Below, one piece after another: positions 25,128 through 34,311 of a stretch of 64,000 nt of DNA. The notes beneath the pieces are model-generated. The model did no database searches. It was not told the origin of the DNA and saw nothing but the letters and a program-made list of their open reading frames with translations. This stretch comes from Ferdinandcohnia sp036965165. GTDB lineage: Bacteria; Bacillota; Bacilli; Bacillales; Bacillaceae_L. The stretch covers positions 6,351 to 70,350 of the forward strand of contig NZ_JBALOX010000019.1 in NCBI RefSeq assembly GCF_036965165.1, read 5' to 3'. How positions within the stretch are numbered: the first letter of the stretch is position 1; every line of letters starts with the position of its first letter. Position numbers and translations under genes: made by a program.

Positions 25128-25785
25128 TTAAAATTGCTTATACTTTTCTTTTGCTATATTCAGGAATGTAAGGGCTGGAGCAGACAAGGATTCCCCTTTT
25201 TTATAACTGACCACTACATGATTCTTGATAAACCGGGTTTCCTAAAGTGTAGTAAATAGAATCAGTAATTATATTATCCCGGGTAACCGTACTCTCTGGA
25301 ATAATTGTTAAACCAACGCCTCTATTTGCTAAACGGAATGCACTTTCGATATTCTTCGTTTCGATTACAATATTAGGATTAATGGAGTATTCTTTAAATA
25401 TTTCATCTGTGAGTCTTCTTAAACCAAGCCCTTTTTTTAGTAAATTAAATTTTTCCCCGTCCAAAAGATGGGGATTAAATGGAATGTGGGCAATAGGTTT
25501 CTTATCAGGATTATAATAGTTATGGATAGGGGGAATAACAAGAAATAGTTTTTCTTCATAAAGGATTTCACAGACAACTTCTTGATTAAATATAGGAAGC
25601 ATGTTTAAACAAATATCAATTTTTCCCTTTAAAAGCAATGATTCCATATCATTCGCAGATTCCTCAACCAGCTCGATTTCAATCCCAGGGTAATTCAAAA
25701 TGAATTCAGGCACGATATTATAGAGGGTATGTTAACCTAATATTGGGTTTATGCCAAGCTTTAGTTGTCCTTTTTTAATATTGAA
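25128..25785 (-). pseudogene. LysR-type regulator, broken
   Basis: The effector-binding domain of a LysR regulator: minus-strand text runs KKGQLKLGINPILG, stop, HTLYNIVPEFILNYPGIEIE and on to GNPVYQ. A frame change then gives HVVVSYKKGESLSAPALT and a normal LysR end (KEKYKQF). The helix-turn-helix half is missing, there is one in-frame stop and one frameshift, so it is not functional. It lies between att-like core 3 and the modified-peptide cluster. Confidence 0.85.
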
Positions 25786-26180
25786 GATATAAAAGAAGTC
25801 CCAAGCCAGATTTTAGGACCAATGCTCTTACAGCAATATGCCAATCGAATTGAAGAAGGTTTCTTTTAAAAAGTAACAATTACTATTGGTTTTTGCTGTT
25901 TTCATGTTGTATGTTCCTCCTGAAGTTTTATTTTGTTTCGGTCGTTTATCCACCGGCAGAAAGAAACATAACCATTCCATGGATAAAAACAATAGATAAA
26001 AATTGGAGGGAAAAATAAATAGGCTCGATGATTAGTAACAGAGACCTAAAAGAAAACATAACTTGTTAAAGAGAGTACACTTCGTAACTAATGATTTCGT
26101 TTACACAGAACTGGCATTGACTTTTCCACTCTTTATTCATGTTTAACCAAAATAATTACAATGGGGAGGAAAGAAATAAA
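25786..26180. other. Region upstream of the peptide cluster
   Basis: 25786-25869 contains a plus-strand coding relic ending LLQQYANRIEEGFF-stop, not identified. The rest is AT-rich leader of the precursor gene. TTGACT at 26117-26122 is a possible -35 box without a strong -10. Confidence 0.35.
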
Positions 26181-26472
26181 ATGTTACAAAATGAGCTACA
26201 AGGGTTGGCAATCGACCCTTACCAAGTTGGTCAGTTAGTTCCTCTGGATCATCAAAGCCAAGACCTGCATACGATGAGCAGGCTTTGTGGAGGCTGTGGC
26301 TTCCGATGTGGCGGNNNNNNNNNNNNNNNNNNNNNNNNNNNNNNNNNNNNNNNNNNNNNNNNNNNNNNNNNNNNNNNNNNNNNNNNNNNNNNNNNNNNNN
26401 NNNNNNNNNNNNNNNNNNNNNNNNNNNNNNNTTGGCTTCGGTTTGAGCTGTTTCGGTTTCGGTTTTATTTAA
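26181..26472 (+). CDS. Thiazole/oxazole-modified peptide precursor (heterocycloanthracin/sonorensin type), with assembly gap
   Basis: It starts at ATG 26181 behind GGGGAGG. The leader (MLQNELQGLAIDPYQVGQLV and about 14 more residues) is the ELQ-LxxDxYQxG type of this family. The core begins CGGCGFRCGG and then 117 N bases intervene. After the gap the sequence GFGLSCFGFGFI-stop continues the Gly/Cys/Phe pattern, but in a frame shifted by one from the start, so the gap length is wrong by at least one base. Cys and Ser of the core would be cyclised to azoles by the enzymes downstream. An in-frame ATG at 26139 lies before the ribosome site and is rejected. Confidence 0.82.
26315..26431. other. 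Assembly gap (117 N) in the precursor core
   Basis: The run of N interrupts the repeat-rich core-peptide coding region. Short-repeat Gly/Cys codons probably prevented assembly. Frame continuity needs 116 or 118-type lengths (117 minus 1, or plus 2, modulo 3). Confidence 0.95.
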
Positions 26473-26544
26473 TTCTTTTGGCAGTTTTAGCTGTTTGGAG
26501 CCGGGTAATTTCCTAAAGAAAAAATTAATTTTGTAAATCAAAAA

Positions 26545-26572
26545 TGCCCTTGCGTAATTTGTCGCAGGGGCA
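26545..26572 (+). terminator. Attenuating hairpin after the precursor
   Basis: TGCCCTTGCG pairs with CGCAGGGGCA (one G-T pair) around TAATTTGT, followed by CTTCTTT. A leaky terminator here would give more precursor mRNA than enzyme mRNA. Confidence 0.65.
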
Positions 26573-26658
26573 CTTCTTTATTGGTTATCATATTGGACAA
26601 AGGATCGTGCATAACCTAATAATGCATATTTATATGCTTATGAATAAGGAGGGGCTGT

Positions 26659-28620
26659 ATGACAAAACTAGACTCGTCCTCACGTCTGAAGGTCAAAAGG
26701 GATACTTTTTTTCTTCCAGATTCACATGGCGGTGTGTATTTTAGAAACAACTTAAGCACCTTACGAATGGAAGGTAATACAATCTATCAGTGGATTGAAA
26801 AAATAATTCCCTCGTTCAATGGAGAGCTTACATTGGGAGAATTAACAGTGGGATTAACTGCCCCTTATCGGGATAGGGTGTACGAAATAGGAGAAATGTT
26901 GTACACCAACGGTTTTGTACGGGATCTAAGCAAAGAGGCTCCTCATCAATTAAATCGAAGCGTTCTTGAAAAGTATGCTACACAAATCGAATTTATAGAG
27001 AATTTTATGGAATCTGGTGCGTACCATTTTCAAGAATATCGTCAGGCGAAAGTTCTGGCTGTTGGCTCTGGTCCCTTTATGGTTTCATTGGTTTCCGCGT
27101 TAATCGAATCAGGTCTTCCCAAAATAAATGTTATGGTTACAGATTCCATTCCTACCAATTGGCAGAGGCTAAATGAACTGGTGCAAAAGGCATGTAAGAC
27201 CGATTCTGAAGTCGAGATAAAGAATGTACCCTTTCATAAAGACGCGGGGAGCAGTTTCTGGAGAGAAGCAATTCAGCCCTATGATTGCATTCTATACGTC
27301 TCGCAGGATGGCAATATAAATGAACTAAGGGATGTTAATCTGGTTTGCAAACAAGAAAAGAAGGCATTTATGCCATCCATCTATTTAGACCAGGTGGGGC
27401 TATCTGGTCCATTTGATCAAACGGATACAGATGGATGCTGGGAGTCCGCTTGGCGCAGAATCCATCACTCTGCACTAAAAAAAGATCAACCGCCTCAATC
27501 CTTCTCTTCAACAGCGGGATCGATTCTGGCAAATGTTTCAGTATTCGAATTTTTCAAAAGAGCTACAGGGATTGCAGATTCCAATGAGAGTCATCAAATT
27601 TACATGCTTGATCTTGAAACCCTCGAAGGAGACTGGCTTTACTTCATCCCACATCCATTGGGTACGTCTACACGTGATACTCTAAGACAGGTGGAAGATT
27701 TTGATTTACGCCTTGAACAGGAAACGGACCGAAATGAACAATCGAGTGACCTCTTAGAGTATTTCAGTCGATTAACGTCAGAAGAAATAGGAATTTTCCA
27801 TACCTGGGAGGAACGAAATTTACCCCAACTTCCACTTGCACAGTGCTATGTTCAAGCCGTTAACCCCCTTTCAGAGGGACCCGCAGAGCTACTTCCTGAA
27901 GTTGTCTGTGCGGGACTAACACATGAGGAAGCAAAAAAAGAGGCCGGGCTGACGGGCATTGAAATGTATGTTTCACAAATGATAAATTTGCACGATGTGG
28001 GTTACAAACATCAGAAGAATAAGGTAGGTGTGAACATACCTGAGGAATTTATAGGCATCGGTGCTGGGGAAACAATCGCAGAGTCTGTTTGTAGAGGCCT
28101 TCAAGTATATTTAGGTGAAGAATTGAAAAAGAGAAAGGTCGATCAGCAGAGTACGGTTTATGGTATTAAGTTGGGAGCCATAGAAGATAAGAGATGCAGA
28201 TTTTATTTTAATGCCCTGACCACCTTAAATGGTGTTCCAACAATTGGTTTCAAAGAGGATGTACTAGGCTTTCCTGTAGCATATGTAAGGTCGAATGGCT
28301 GTTTGTACAAAAGTGCAGGTTTAAATACAACATTGGCATTACGTAATGCATTGGAACAAGCGCTTTTGGAATCTCAAAACCAAGTAAATTCTACAGTAAA
28401 GCAAGAGATGGAGTCAGAGGTTTTTCTAGAAAAAAACGAAAGCAAACTTGATATCCCATCTTGTGATGAAATTACGTCTCGGGAGCTATTACAATCGTCT
28501 ATTCATGTATTAAACCGGAACCGCATGCGGTTAGTAATCTATGACTTTGCCTTTGAGCCTTTTTTAAAGCAAGAGCTGGCAGGGGTGTTTGGAGTTCAGG
28601 TTCAAGAGGGGGGATCCTAA
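26659..28620 (+). CDS. Precursor-leader-binding maturation protein (ThiF-like, TOMM partner)
   Basis: 653 residues. It matches in size and order the 'putative thiazole-containing bacteriocin maturation protein' of Bacillus heterocycloanthracin clusters, which presents the leader peptide to the cyclodehydratase. The N-terminal part (about 5-90) is winged-helix-like, as in RiPP recognition elements. VLAVGSGPFMVSLVSAL near 130 resembles the nucleotide loop of E1-like proteins but lacks the usual GxGxxG spacing, so adenylation is doubtful. The C-terminal half has no motif I recognise. The start is behind AAGGAGGGG. It ends one base into the next gene. Confidence 0.82.
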   Translation: MTKLDSSSRLKVKRDTFFLPDSHGGVYFRNNLSTLRMEGNTIYQWIEKIIPSFNGELTLGELTVGLTAPYRDRVYEIGEMLYTNGFVRDLSKEAPHQLNRSVLEKYATQIEFIENFMESGAYHFQEYRQAKVLAVGSGPFMVSLVSALIESGLPKINVMVTDSIPTNWQRLNELVQKACKTDSEVEIKNVPFHKDAGSSFWREAIQPYDCILYVSQDGNINELRDVNLVCKQEKKAFMPSIYLDQVGLSGPFDQTDTDGCWESAWRRIHHSALKKDQPPQSFSSTAGSILANVSVFEFFKRATGIADSNESHQIYMLDLETLEGDWLYFIPHPLGTSTRDTLRQVEDFDLRLEQETDRNEQSSDLLEYFSRLTSEEIGIFHTWEERNLPQLPLAQCYVQAVNPLSEGPAELLPEVVCAGLTHEEAKKEAGLTGIEMYVSQMINLHDVGYKHQKNKVGVNIPEEFIGIGAGETIAESVCRGLQVYLGEELKKRKVDQQSTVYGIKLGAIEDKRCRFYFNALTTLNGVPTIGFKEDVLGFPVAYVRSNGCLYKSAGLNTTLALRNALEQALLESQNQVNSTVKQEMESEVFLEKNESKLDIPSCDEITSRELLQSSIHVLNRNRMRLVIYDFAFEPFLKQELAGVFGVQVQEGGS

Positions 28621-30560
28621 TGGCTGCTTATATACTTATAGATGGTGAGGGTCTATTAGCGGAATATGTCTATGATCAATTATCCCCAAACTATATTGTT
28701 AGGCGCCAAAGCATTCTTGAAGAGGTTCCCGAAAATACAGAATTAGTTCTTGTTCTGCACGATACCTGGAAACCACACGTTCATCAAAAAGCTGAAGAGA
28801 GGTTAAGGGCCCTAGGTATTCCATGGCTTCGAGGTTTCGTTTCGTTTGGTGAGGGAATCATTGGTCCATTTGTACGACCTGATGTACCGGGATGTTCTCA
28901 GTGTGCTGACATACGACTTATGTTAGCTGGACCTGATCGCCAAGAAATGTTGGGTCTTCGGATGAAAATGGCAGCAAGAGAAGGTTTACTCCGTGATGCA
29001 TGGGTATCACGAACCGGACTATCGCAAATGGCGATCTTGATTAGTAACGAAGTGATGAAGATTCTTCAAGGAGAACAAAGCTGCTTAGGAGAACGGGTGT
29101 TCATTACAAATCTGAAAATGTTAACGATCTCCAGCCACTTTTTCTTGCCAGATTCGTTGTGCCCTATATGCAGTCTAATACCTAAAGACACATCTGAATT
29201 GGCTTACATTAAGTTAGAACCTAGCCCTAAATTGAATCCTGCTGGTTACCGATGCCGTTCGATGGATGAATTAAAAAACGTGCTAGTCAAAGATTATCTG
29301 GATGATCGTACTGGTATCATGAATGGGAAAATGCAGGATTTCAGGCTGCCGTTCGCTGACGTTTTAGTGAACATGCCGTTGTTTGTCGGGGACGAGGGAG
29401 TAGCAGGTAGATCTAATTCTTATGAAATGAGTGAGCTAACTGCTATTTTAGAGGGTTTGGAGAGGTATTGCGGAATCGAACCTCGAGGCAAAAGGAAGGT
29501 AATTCGTGATAGCTATCACAATTTGGCGGATAAAGCATTAAATCCTGCAAGGGTAGGTTTGCATGAGGAGGAACAGTATGCAAAGCCACAATTTCCATTT
29601 AAACCATTTCATCCTGATCAACCAATGAATTGGGTCTGGGGATATTCATTTTTACAAGAACGCCCTATTCTGGTTCCGGAGTTACTGGCCTATTACAGTT
29701 TGGGATATGAAGAAGGATTTGTTTATGAGACTTCCAACGGCTGTGCATTAGGAGGGAGTTTAGAGGAGGCCATTTTCCATGCCATTATGGAGGTCGTTGA
29801 GCGAGACTCATTCTTATTAACCTGGTATGCACAACTCCCACTTCCCCGCCTTGACCTTAGTTCTGCGAACGATAAAGAATTGCAGTTGATGGTTAGCCGG
29901 ATTCGTGAAGTCACTGGGTATGACCTGCTTTTTTACAATGCGACAATGGAACATGAGATTCCGTGCGTTTGGGCAGTGGCAAAAAATAGAAAATCCAAGG
30001 GTGCAAACCTCATTTGTGCAGCAGGAGCTAATCCTGATCCTGTAAAGGCAGTAAAAAGTGCGATATACGAGCTTGCAGGAATGATGATTAGGCATGACGA
30101 AATCTTAGACAAAAATCGACAGAAATATGAAGAAATGTTACAGAATCCGTTCGCTGTACGTACCATGGAGGACCATGGCATGCTTTACGGGCTGAAAGAA
30201 GCAGAGGAGAATTTAAGTTTTTTATTGGATGAAAATCGTCCTTTACGTACATTTGATGAGGAATTTAAATGTCCGTTGGTGAATGCTGATTTGAAGGATG
30301 ATGTTGAGGATATTCTAAATAAGTTTCGAAGGTTAGACCTGGAAGTCATTGTGGTTGACCAAACATCACCTATAACCAAAAGGAACAGCTTATTTTGTGT
30401 AAAGGTATTGATTCCTGGAATGCTGCCAATGACATTTGGACATCACCTTACACGTATAAGAGGTCTTGACCGGGTACTCAACGTACCTGTAAAACTCGGG
30501 TTTAAAAAGCAACCGTTAACATATGAACAGTTAAATCCATATCCCCATCCATTTCCATAA
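28620..30560 (+). CDS. YcaO cyclodehydratase fused to a zinc-binding partner domain
   Basis: 646 residues. The N-terminal part has two CxxC pairs (GCSQC at 91-95 and CPIC near 181) of the cyclodehydratase partner fold. The C-terminal YcaO domain has the ATP-site blocks SELTAILEGLERYCG near 275 and EAIFHAIMEVVERDSF near 383, and ends PYPHPFP, the proline-rich tail needed for YcaO catalysis. It uses ATP to turn Cys/Ser/Thr of the precursor into azolines. The start overlaps the preceding stop (TAATG), so the two are translated together. Confidence 0.92.
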   Translation: MAAYILIDGEGLLAEYVYDQLSPNYIVRRQSILEEVPENTELVLVLHDTWKPHVHQKAEERLRALGIPWLRGFVSFGEGIIGPFVRPDVPGCSQCADIRLMLAGPDRQEMLGLRMKMAAREGLLRDAWVSRTGLSQMAILISNEVMKILQGEQSCLGERVFITNLKMLTISSHFFLPDSLCPICSLIPKDTSELAYIKLEPSPKLNPAGYRCRSMDELKNVLVKDYLDDRTGIMNGKMQDFRLPFADVLVNMPLFVGDEGVAGRSNSYEMSELTAILEGLERYCGIEPRGKRKVIRDSYHNLADKALNPARVGLHEEEQYAKPQFPFKPFHPDQPMNWVWGYSFLQERPILVPELLAYYSLGYEEGFVYETSNGCALGGSLEEAIFHAIMEVVERDSFLLTWYAQLPLPRLDLSSANDKELQLMVSRIREVTGYDLLFYNATMEHEIPCVWAVAKNRKSKGANLICAAGANPDPVKAVKSAIYELAGMMIRHDEILDKNRQKYEEMLQNPFAVRTMEDHGMLYGLKEAEENLSFLLDENRPLRTFDEEFKCPLVNADLKDDVEDILNKFRRLDLEVIVVDQTSPITKRNSLFCVKVLIPGMLPMTFGHHLTRIRGLDRVLNVPVKLGFKKQPLTYEQLNPYPHPFP

Positions 30561-30584
30561 CTGCAAGAGTAGGAGGGTTTCAGG

Positions 30585-32156
30585 TTGGAACTAGATACAT
30601 TCCTATACAATCTGCATTTTGACACTGATAAACTTCTTACGTCGGATTGGCAACCGGATTGGGAAGACGCACCACTTCCCTATAAACTGTACCGTGGCTT
30701 ACCAGAGATTCCACTTACCGCAGATGTACCGTTAACCCTCAAAGGGAGAGAAGTTAATTCAATACCAAGCCTAGAGGAGTTTGGTCATTACTTATGGTAT
30801 GTATATGGTCTTACTCGATACTCTCAAGTTCCTTTCATTGAGGGCACCGAGGAAAAACCTACTGTAAGCTACGCCCAGTTGTTTCGCAGATTTGTTCCTT
30901 CTGGTGGAGCGTTGTATCCCAATGAATTATATGTGTACTTAAAGTTGGAGGATGTACCAGAGGGAGTTTACCACTACGATGTTGCACACCATCGCCTTTT
31001 ATTGCTTCGAGAAGGCAACTACGATTCCTATCTATCCAGAAGTCTTGGAAATCGTTATAATCTTTCAGATTGTTTTTGCATTGTTTTTGTATCGACGGTT
31101 TTTTGGAAAAATTTTTACAAATACAATAATTTCTCTTACAGGTTACAAGGGTTAGATGCAGGCGTGCTAATTGGGCAATCGTTGGAAGTGGCGGATAGGA
31201 TGGGGTTCTCAACACGGGTATGTTACCAATTTCTAGATCGTTCGATCAATCATTTGCTTGGGCTATCTGAACAGGATGAAAGTGTAAATGCTGTGATCCC
31301 ATTATCTATTTCTAATGTTGACCAATTTAAATTAGAAAAAAATATTTCTGCAACGGAATTGTCAAGGGAAGTTCCGCTGCTCAAGCATGTAACATATAAC
31401 CGTTCAAAGAGAGTCATTGATTACCCAGTACTGAAAGAGATTAATGAAGCCTCGATGTTGGAAGCAACACATTCATTTGTGAACATAAAAAAAGATGATC
31501 CTCATAGAAATGCATTAGGTACAGAGTTAATCATACTGCCATTTACGGAGGCAATGTCATACGATTTAGCATCCGTCTGCAGAGAGAGGCATTCTCCTGA
31601 TATTGATTTTATGATAGGGAAGGTCAGTCAAACAACAGTATCCACTTTGTTTAATGAGACTTTATCATTTTCATATCAAAAAGACCTTGACAATACCCAG
31701 GGGAATCATGATACAGGTTTAAATTTGTATGGCACTTTTTATAACGTGGAAGGTGTTAAAGATGGTGCTTACGCATATGACAAAGGGGCACATGCACTTC
31801 GGAGAATATCTAAGGGGGATTTCCGGGAGTATATGCAAAATTGTTTAACAACGCCTATTGTAAATCTGTTTCAAGTTCCACTCTGTTTGCATGTTGTTGG
31901 AGACAAGGACCACTACAAAAAGGAACTGGGCTATAGAGGATACAGAATTCAACAGATGGAAGCAGGTATACTCGTTCAAAGGCTACTTTTGACAGCGTGT
32001 GCCCTAGAGTTGGGGGGACACCCATTATTAGGATTCGACTCGAACCAAAGTGATGAACTTTACGGAGTAAATTCGATAGGAAAAACAAGCCTTATCCAAA
32101 TCCCTGTCGGTCCATATCATCCTCGCGTCTGGTTAAAAGGAAATTTGAATAGCTAA
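30585..32156 (+). CDS. SagB-type azoline dehydrogenase (two nitroreductase-like halves)
   Basis: 523 residues. FMN-dependent dehydrogenases of this family oxidise azolines to thiazoles and oxazoles. The first half has PSGGALYPNELYVYLKL near residue 106 and GLDAGVLIGQSLEVADRMG near 190; the second half repeats the layout (GTFYNVEGVKDGAYAYDKG, MEAGILVQRLLLTACALELG). The first half has the clearer flavin motif, so the second may be structural. TTG start at 30585 behind AGGAGGG; it lies 24 bases after the YcaO gene. No transporter, protease or immunity gene follows. Confidence 0.88.
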   Translation: MELDTFLYNLHFDTDKLLTSDWQPDWEDAPLPYKLYRGLPEIPLTADVPLTLKGREVNSIPSLEEFGHYLWYVYGLTRYSQVPFIEGTEEKPTVSYAQLFRRFVPSGGALYPNELYVYLKLEDVPEGVYHYDVAHHRLLLLREGNYDSYLSRSLGNRYNLSDCFCIVFVSTVFWKNFYKYNNFSYRLQGLDAGVLIGQSLEVADRMGFSTRVCYQFLDRSINHLLGLSEQDESVNAVIPLSISNVDQFKLEKNISATELSREVPLLKHVTYNRSKRVIDYPVLKEINEASMLEATHSFVNIKKDDPHRNALGTELIILPFTEAMSYDLASVCRERHSPDIDFMIGKVSQTTVSTLFNETLSFSYQKDLDNTQGNHDTGLNLYGTFYNVEGVKDGAYAYDKGAHALRRISKGDFREYMQNCLTTPIVNLFQVPLCLHVVGDKDHYKKELGYRGYRIQQMEAGILVQRLLLTACALELGGHPLLGFDSNQSDELYGVNSIGKTSLIQIPVGPYHPRVWLKGNLNS

Positions 32157-32170
32157 GATAGACAGGAGAA

Positions 32171-32305
32171 ATGAGATTTTTTGGAATTAAATCAAGTGAA
32201 TTTGAAGACTTTAAGGATTGGACTGGTGAAAATAAGGAGATTATCCATTTCCTAGTTCAATTAGGAGCCGACTTTTTTAATGTTTTGTTGAATAATAATG
32301 CGTAA
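32171..32305 (+). CDS. Small 44-residue open frame after the dehydrogenase
   Basis: ATG behind CAGGAGAA, 14 bases after the dehydrogenase stop. The peptide is MRFFGIKSSEFEDFKDWTGE and 24 more residues, with a hydrophobic stretch (IIHFLVQLGADFFNVLL). It could be a small immunity or accessory protein, or the start of a truncated gene. I cannot tell which. Confidence 0.35.
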   Translation: MRFFGIKSSEFEDFKDWTGENKEIIHFLVQLGADFFNVLLNNNA

Positions 32306-32440
32306 TAATTGTAAACATTAGATTTTAAAAAGTATATGAAGGTGAACGTAGCTACATCCATAATGAACTTGATTTCTACAATCAATACACCAGTCATGTA
32401 GAGTGTGTGAACAACTGTTTCAGAATATCTGCTTGAAATT

Positions 32441-32592
32441 GCTAACATTTTGCTAACGCAATCTCATGAAAAACGGTAAAATATCGTTAAAGATGTTACA
32501 TCTCAGATTTCTTAAAAAACTGATAACCCGTACTTTTCATACTCATCGTTAACGATATTACACACTCTCATCTTACGGGCGGCATGATGTAA
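32441..32592 (+). repeat. Island end: att-like core 4 with arm
   Basis: Same layout as 13391-13545: GCTAACATTTTGCTAACGCA, GAAAAACGGTAAAA, two CGTTAAxGATxTTACA motifs, CACACTCTCATCTTACGGG and the groEL-end core. It closes the modified-peptide island on its right. Confidence 0.8.
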
Positions 32593-32683
32593 GAGAAACT
32601 CTAAACCCTTGTTGTTCATGGGTTAGAGAGAATTTCATAAAATCGAGGTCATTTTATTGACCGCAAGTACCAGTAAAATGATC

Positions 32684-32746
32684 TTAGTCCAAAAGACTTT
32701 TCATCAAATCACTAAATTGATGAAAAGTCTTTTTTTCTGCTCCTAT
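32684..32746 (-). pseudogene. Integrase C-terminal fragment 4 / perfect hairpin
   Basis: The minus strand reads EKKTFHQFSDLMKSLLD-stop, like the other integrase ends. On the plus strand 32691-32707 pairs perfectly with 32717-32733 (17 bp) followed by TTTT, a strong terminator. Confidence 0.6.
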
Positions 32747-32965
32747 AGTTAGATGACCTTACATTTTTCCACCTCTTTGGAATGTGAGAGGGGCTTGGTT
32801 AATGGAAATACAAACGAAAGTGAATTGGAACTTTACGAATCTCCTTGGATTTATATACTAACTGCAAATGTAAACGCATAAAGTTTGTATTAATATAATA
32901 ACATTGCTAATGGCAAGTTATTGATGTCATTATGATCAAATCAATTTAGGTATAGGGGGGAATTT

Positions 32966-33343
32966 ATGTTTAAATACTTTTCTTTTATAAAAAAACAAAA
33001 AGAAAAACAAATAAACCCTCTGTTATTAACAAAATTAGATCGAATTATTGAGTTATTAGAACAGAAAGAAAAAGGAAATGAAGCAAAATCAATTCAGATA
33101 GATCATGTTCAAATTGATCACTTGGAAAACCTTACTTTTCAGCTAGATAATCTTGATATTGACGAGTTAAGCGGAAAGTTGATGATAGGAAACAACATTA
33201 TGAGTAAAGGGGATTTGTCTGAATCACTCGATCTAAAAGTTAATAGTAATTTGTTGAAAAAAGAATCTTTATCAGAAACATCCGCCCCCCAAGAAAAGAT
33301 AGAGAAAACCTCTAAAGGTTATCGCTTCCGAAACGATCTTTAG
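32966..33343 (+). CDS. GerPC-like spore protein
   Basis: 125 residues. The first 20 are strongly basic (KKQKEKQ), followed by a helical LDRIIELLEQKEK, then IDHVQIDHLENLTFQLDNLD and DELSGKLMIGNNI. The repeated I-D-x-L-x-x-L pattern ending in GxLxIG resembles the C-terminal part of the spore germination protein GerPC. The start follows a run of G. It sits with four other GerP-like frames, which supports a spore-coat role. The similarity is by eye only. Confidence 0.5.
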   Translation: MFKYFSFIKKQKEKQINPLLLTKLDRIIELLEQKEKGNEAKSIQIDHVQIDHLENLTFQLDNLDIDELSGKLMIGNNIMSKGDLSESLDLKVNSNLLKKESLSETSAPQEKIEKTSKGYRFRNDL

Positions 33344-33371
33344 ATGAATGATTTGCAAACTTCAATGATCG

Positions 33372-33887
33372 TCACATAGGTTCGTCATGTTCAATGTTTG
33401 TAATTTTAATGTCTCGGTCATCAATAATTCCATCCACTCCATCCTGGTCATCTACGTAATTTACATTATGTTTAATCTGATTTTCATGACCATATAGATT
33501 ACCTATCGAATAATTTAATTTGGTATTAGCGTCTATTCCATTTATATGTCCTTTTCCAATACTCAAGGAGTTATTATTCGTCATTGCATTAACATTTACA
33601 CTTTCAAGGGTAAGATTTGTTGTGTGATTATCGTTTGGTTGTTCAACGTGGAGATTTATGTCACGGTCATCAATCGGGGTATCTACAATATCAGGATCAT
33701 TTAAAATTAACGTATTGTGAAGGAGCAGATTAGACCGACCACTAATACTTCCAATCACCCGATTCTCTTTTCCATGGGCACTCCAGCCGATTGCTGAGTT
33801 CTGCTCTCCAATAAATATTCCTGATTCCCTTTGCATCGTTTGTACATGTATATCGCCGGTAAAGTTTATATGTTTTGATCTTATCAT
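33372..33887 (-). CDS. GerPA/GerPF-like protein with two tandem repeats
   Basis: 171 residues from ATG 33887 (MIRSKHINFTGD), preceded by GGTGAA; the frame extends to 33992 without a ribosome site. Two units of about 75 residues each pass through a GIFIGE or SLSIGK step, a GxxxG-rich middle (SISGRSN; IGNLYGHEN) and an acidic end (VDTPIDDRDIN; VDGIIDDRDIK). Single units like this make up GerPA and GerPF, small proteins that let germinants pass the spore coat. A fused double unit is unusual. It is convergent with the GerPC-like gene. Confidence 0.6.
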   Translation of the reverse strand: MIRSKHINFTGDIHVQTMQRESGIFIGEQNSAIGWSAHGKENRVIGSISGRSNLLLHNTLILNDPDIVDTPIDDRDINLHVEQPNDNHTTNLTLESVNVNAMTNNNSLSIGKGHINGIDANTKLNYSIGNLYGHENQIKHNVNYVDDQDGVDGIIDDRDIKITNIEHDEPM

Positions 33888-34106
33888 CTTAGGTTCACCA
33901 CGTTTGATCAATTTTCTTATTCGTATATTGTACTGTATGTTTAAGGAATTAGAATGTTGATATGGTCCGAAAAAAAGAGAGTGACATTCCACTATAAATT
34001 TGAATATCTTACATAAGAAAAGTGGGCAATAGCCGTTATACGATTCAAATGGCTGCCGTGTAATAAGAATCTAATTAACTTTCAAGCAAAAGGAGAAACG
34101 GATAAA

Positions 34107-34307
34107 ATGCTCAAATTAAAGCTAGGGGACATAACAGTAACGAGTCTCGGTGATTCTTCAGGTTTTTTTATAGGGGAAACGAATACACATAAAAATTTTC
34201 GTTCAAATAAAGTGATTACAGAAATCGTTGGAGACTTATCCGGAAATGAAAATACAGTAATAAACAACGAATGGATTAAAGATATTTTAGAATGGGAGGA
34301 GGAATAA
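34107..34307 (+). CDS. GerPD/GerPB-like small spore protein
   Basis: 66 residues: LKLGDITVTSLGDSSGFFIG, then GETNTHKNFRSNK and a GDLSGNEN turn. The 'ITVxSLxxSSxFxIG' opening is the pattern of GerPB/GerPD. The start is behind AAAGGAG. It lies four bases before the next gene, so the two form an operon. Confidence 0.55.
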   Translation: MLKLKLGDITVTSLGDSSGFFIGETNTHKNFRSNKVITEIVGDLSGNENTVINNEWIKDILEWEEE

Positions 34308-34311
34308 ATTC

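Noticed and set aside
26139..26516. Longer precursor with hydrophobic C-terminus
   Set aside because: The start precedes the ribosome site, and the tail is the wrong frame after a gap of uncertain length.
26143..26541. Minus-strand frame across the N gap
   Set aside because: Runs through unknown bases and opposes the modified-peptide precursor, which has a proper start and family pattern.
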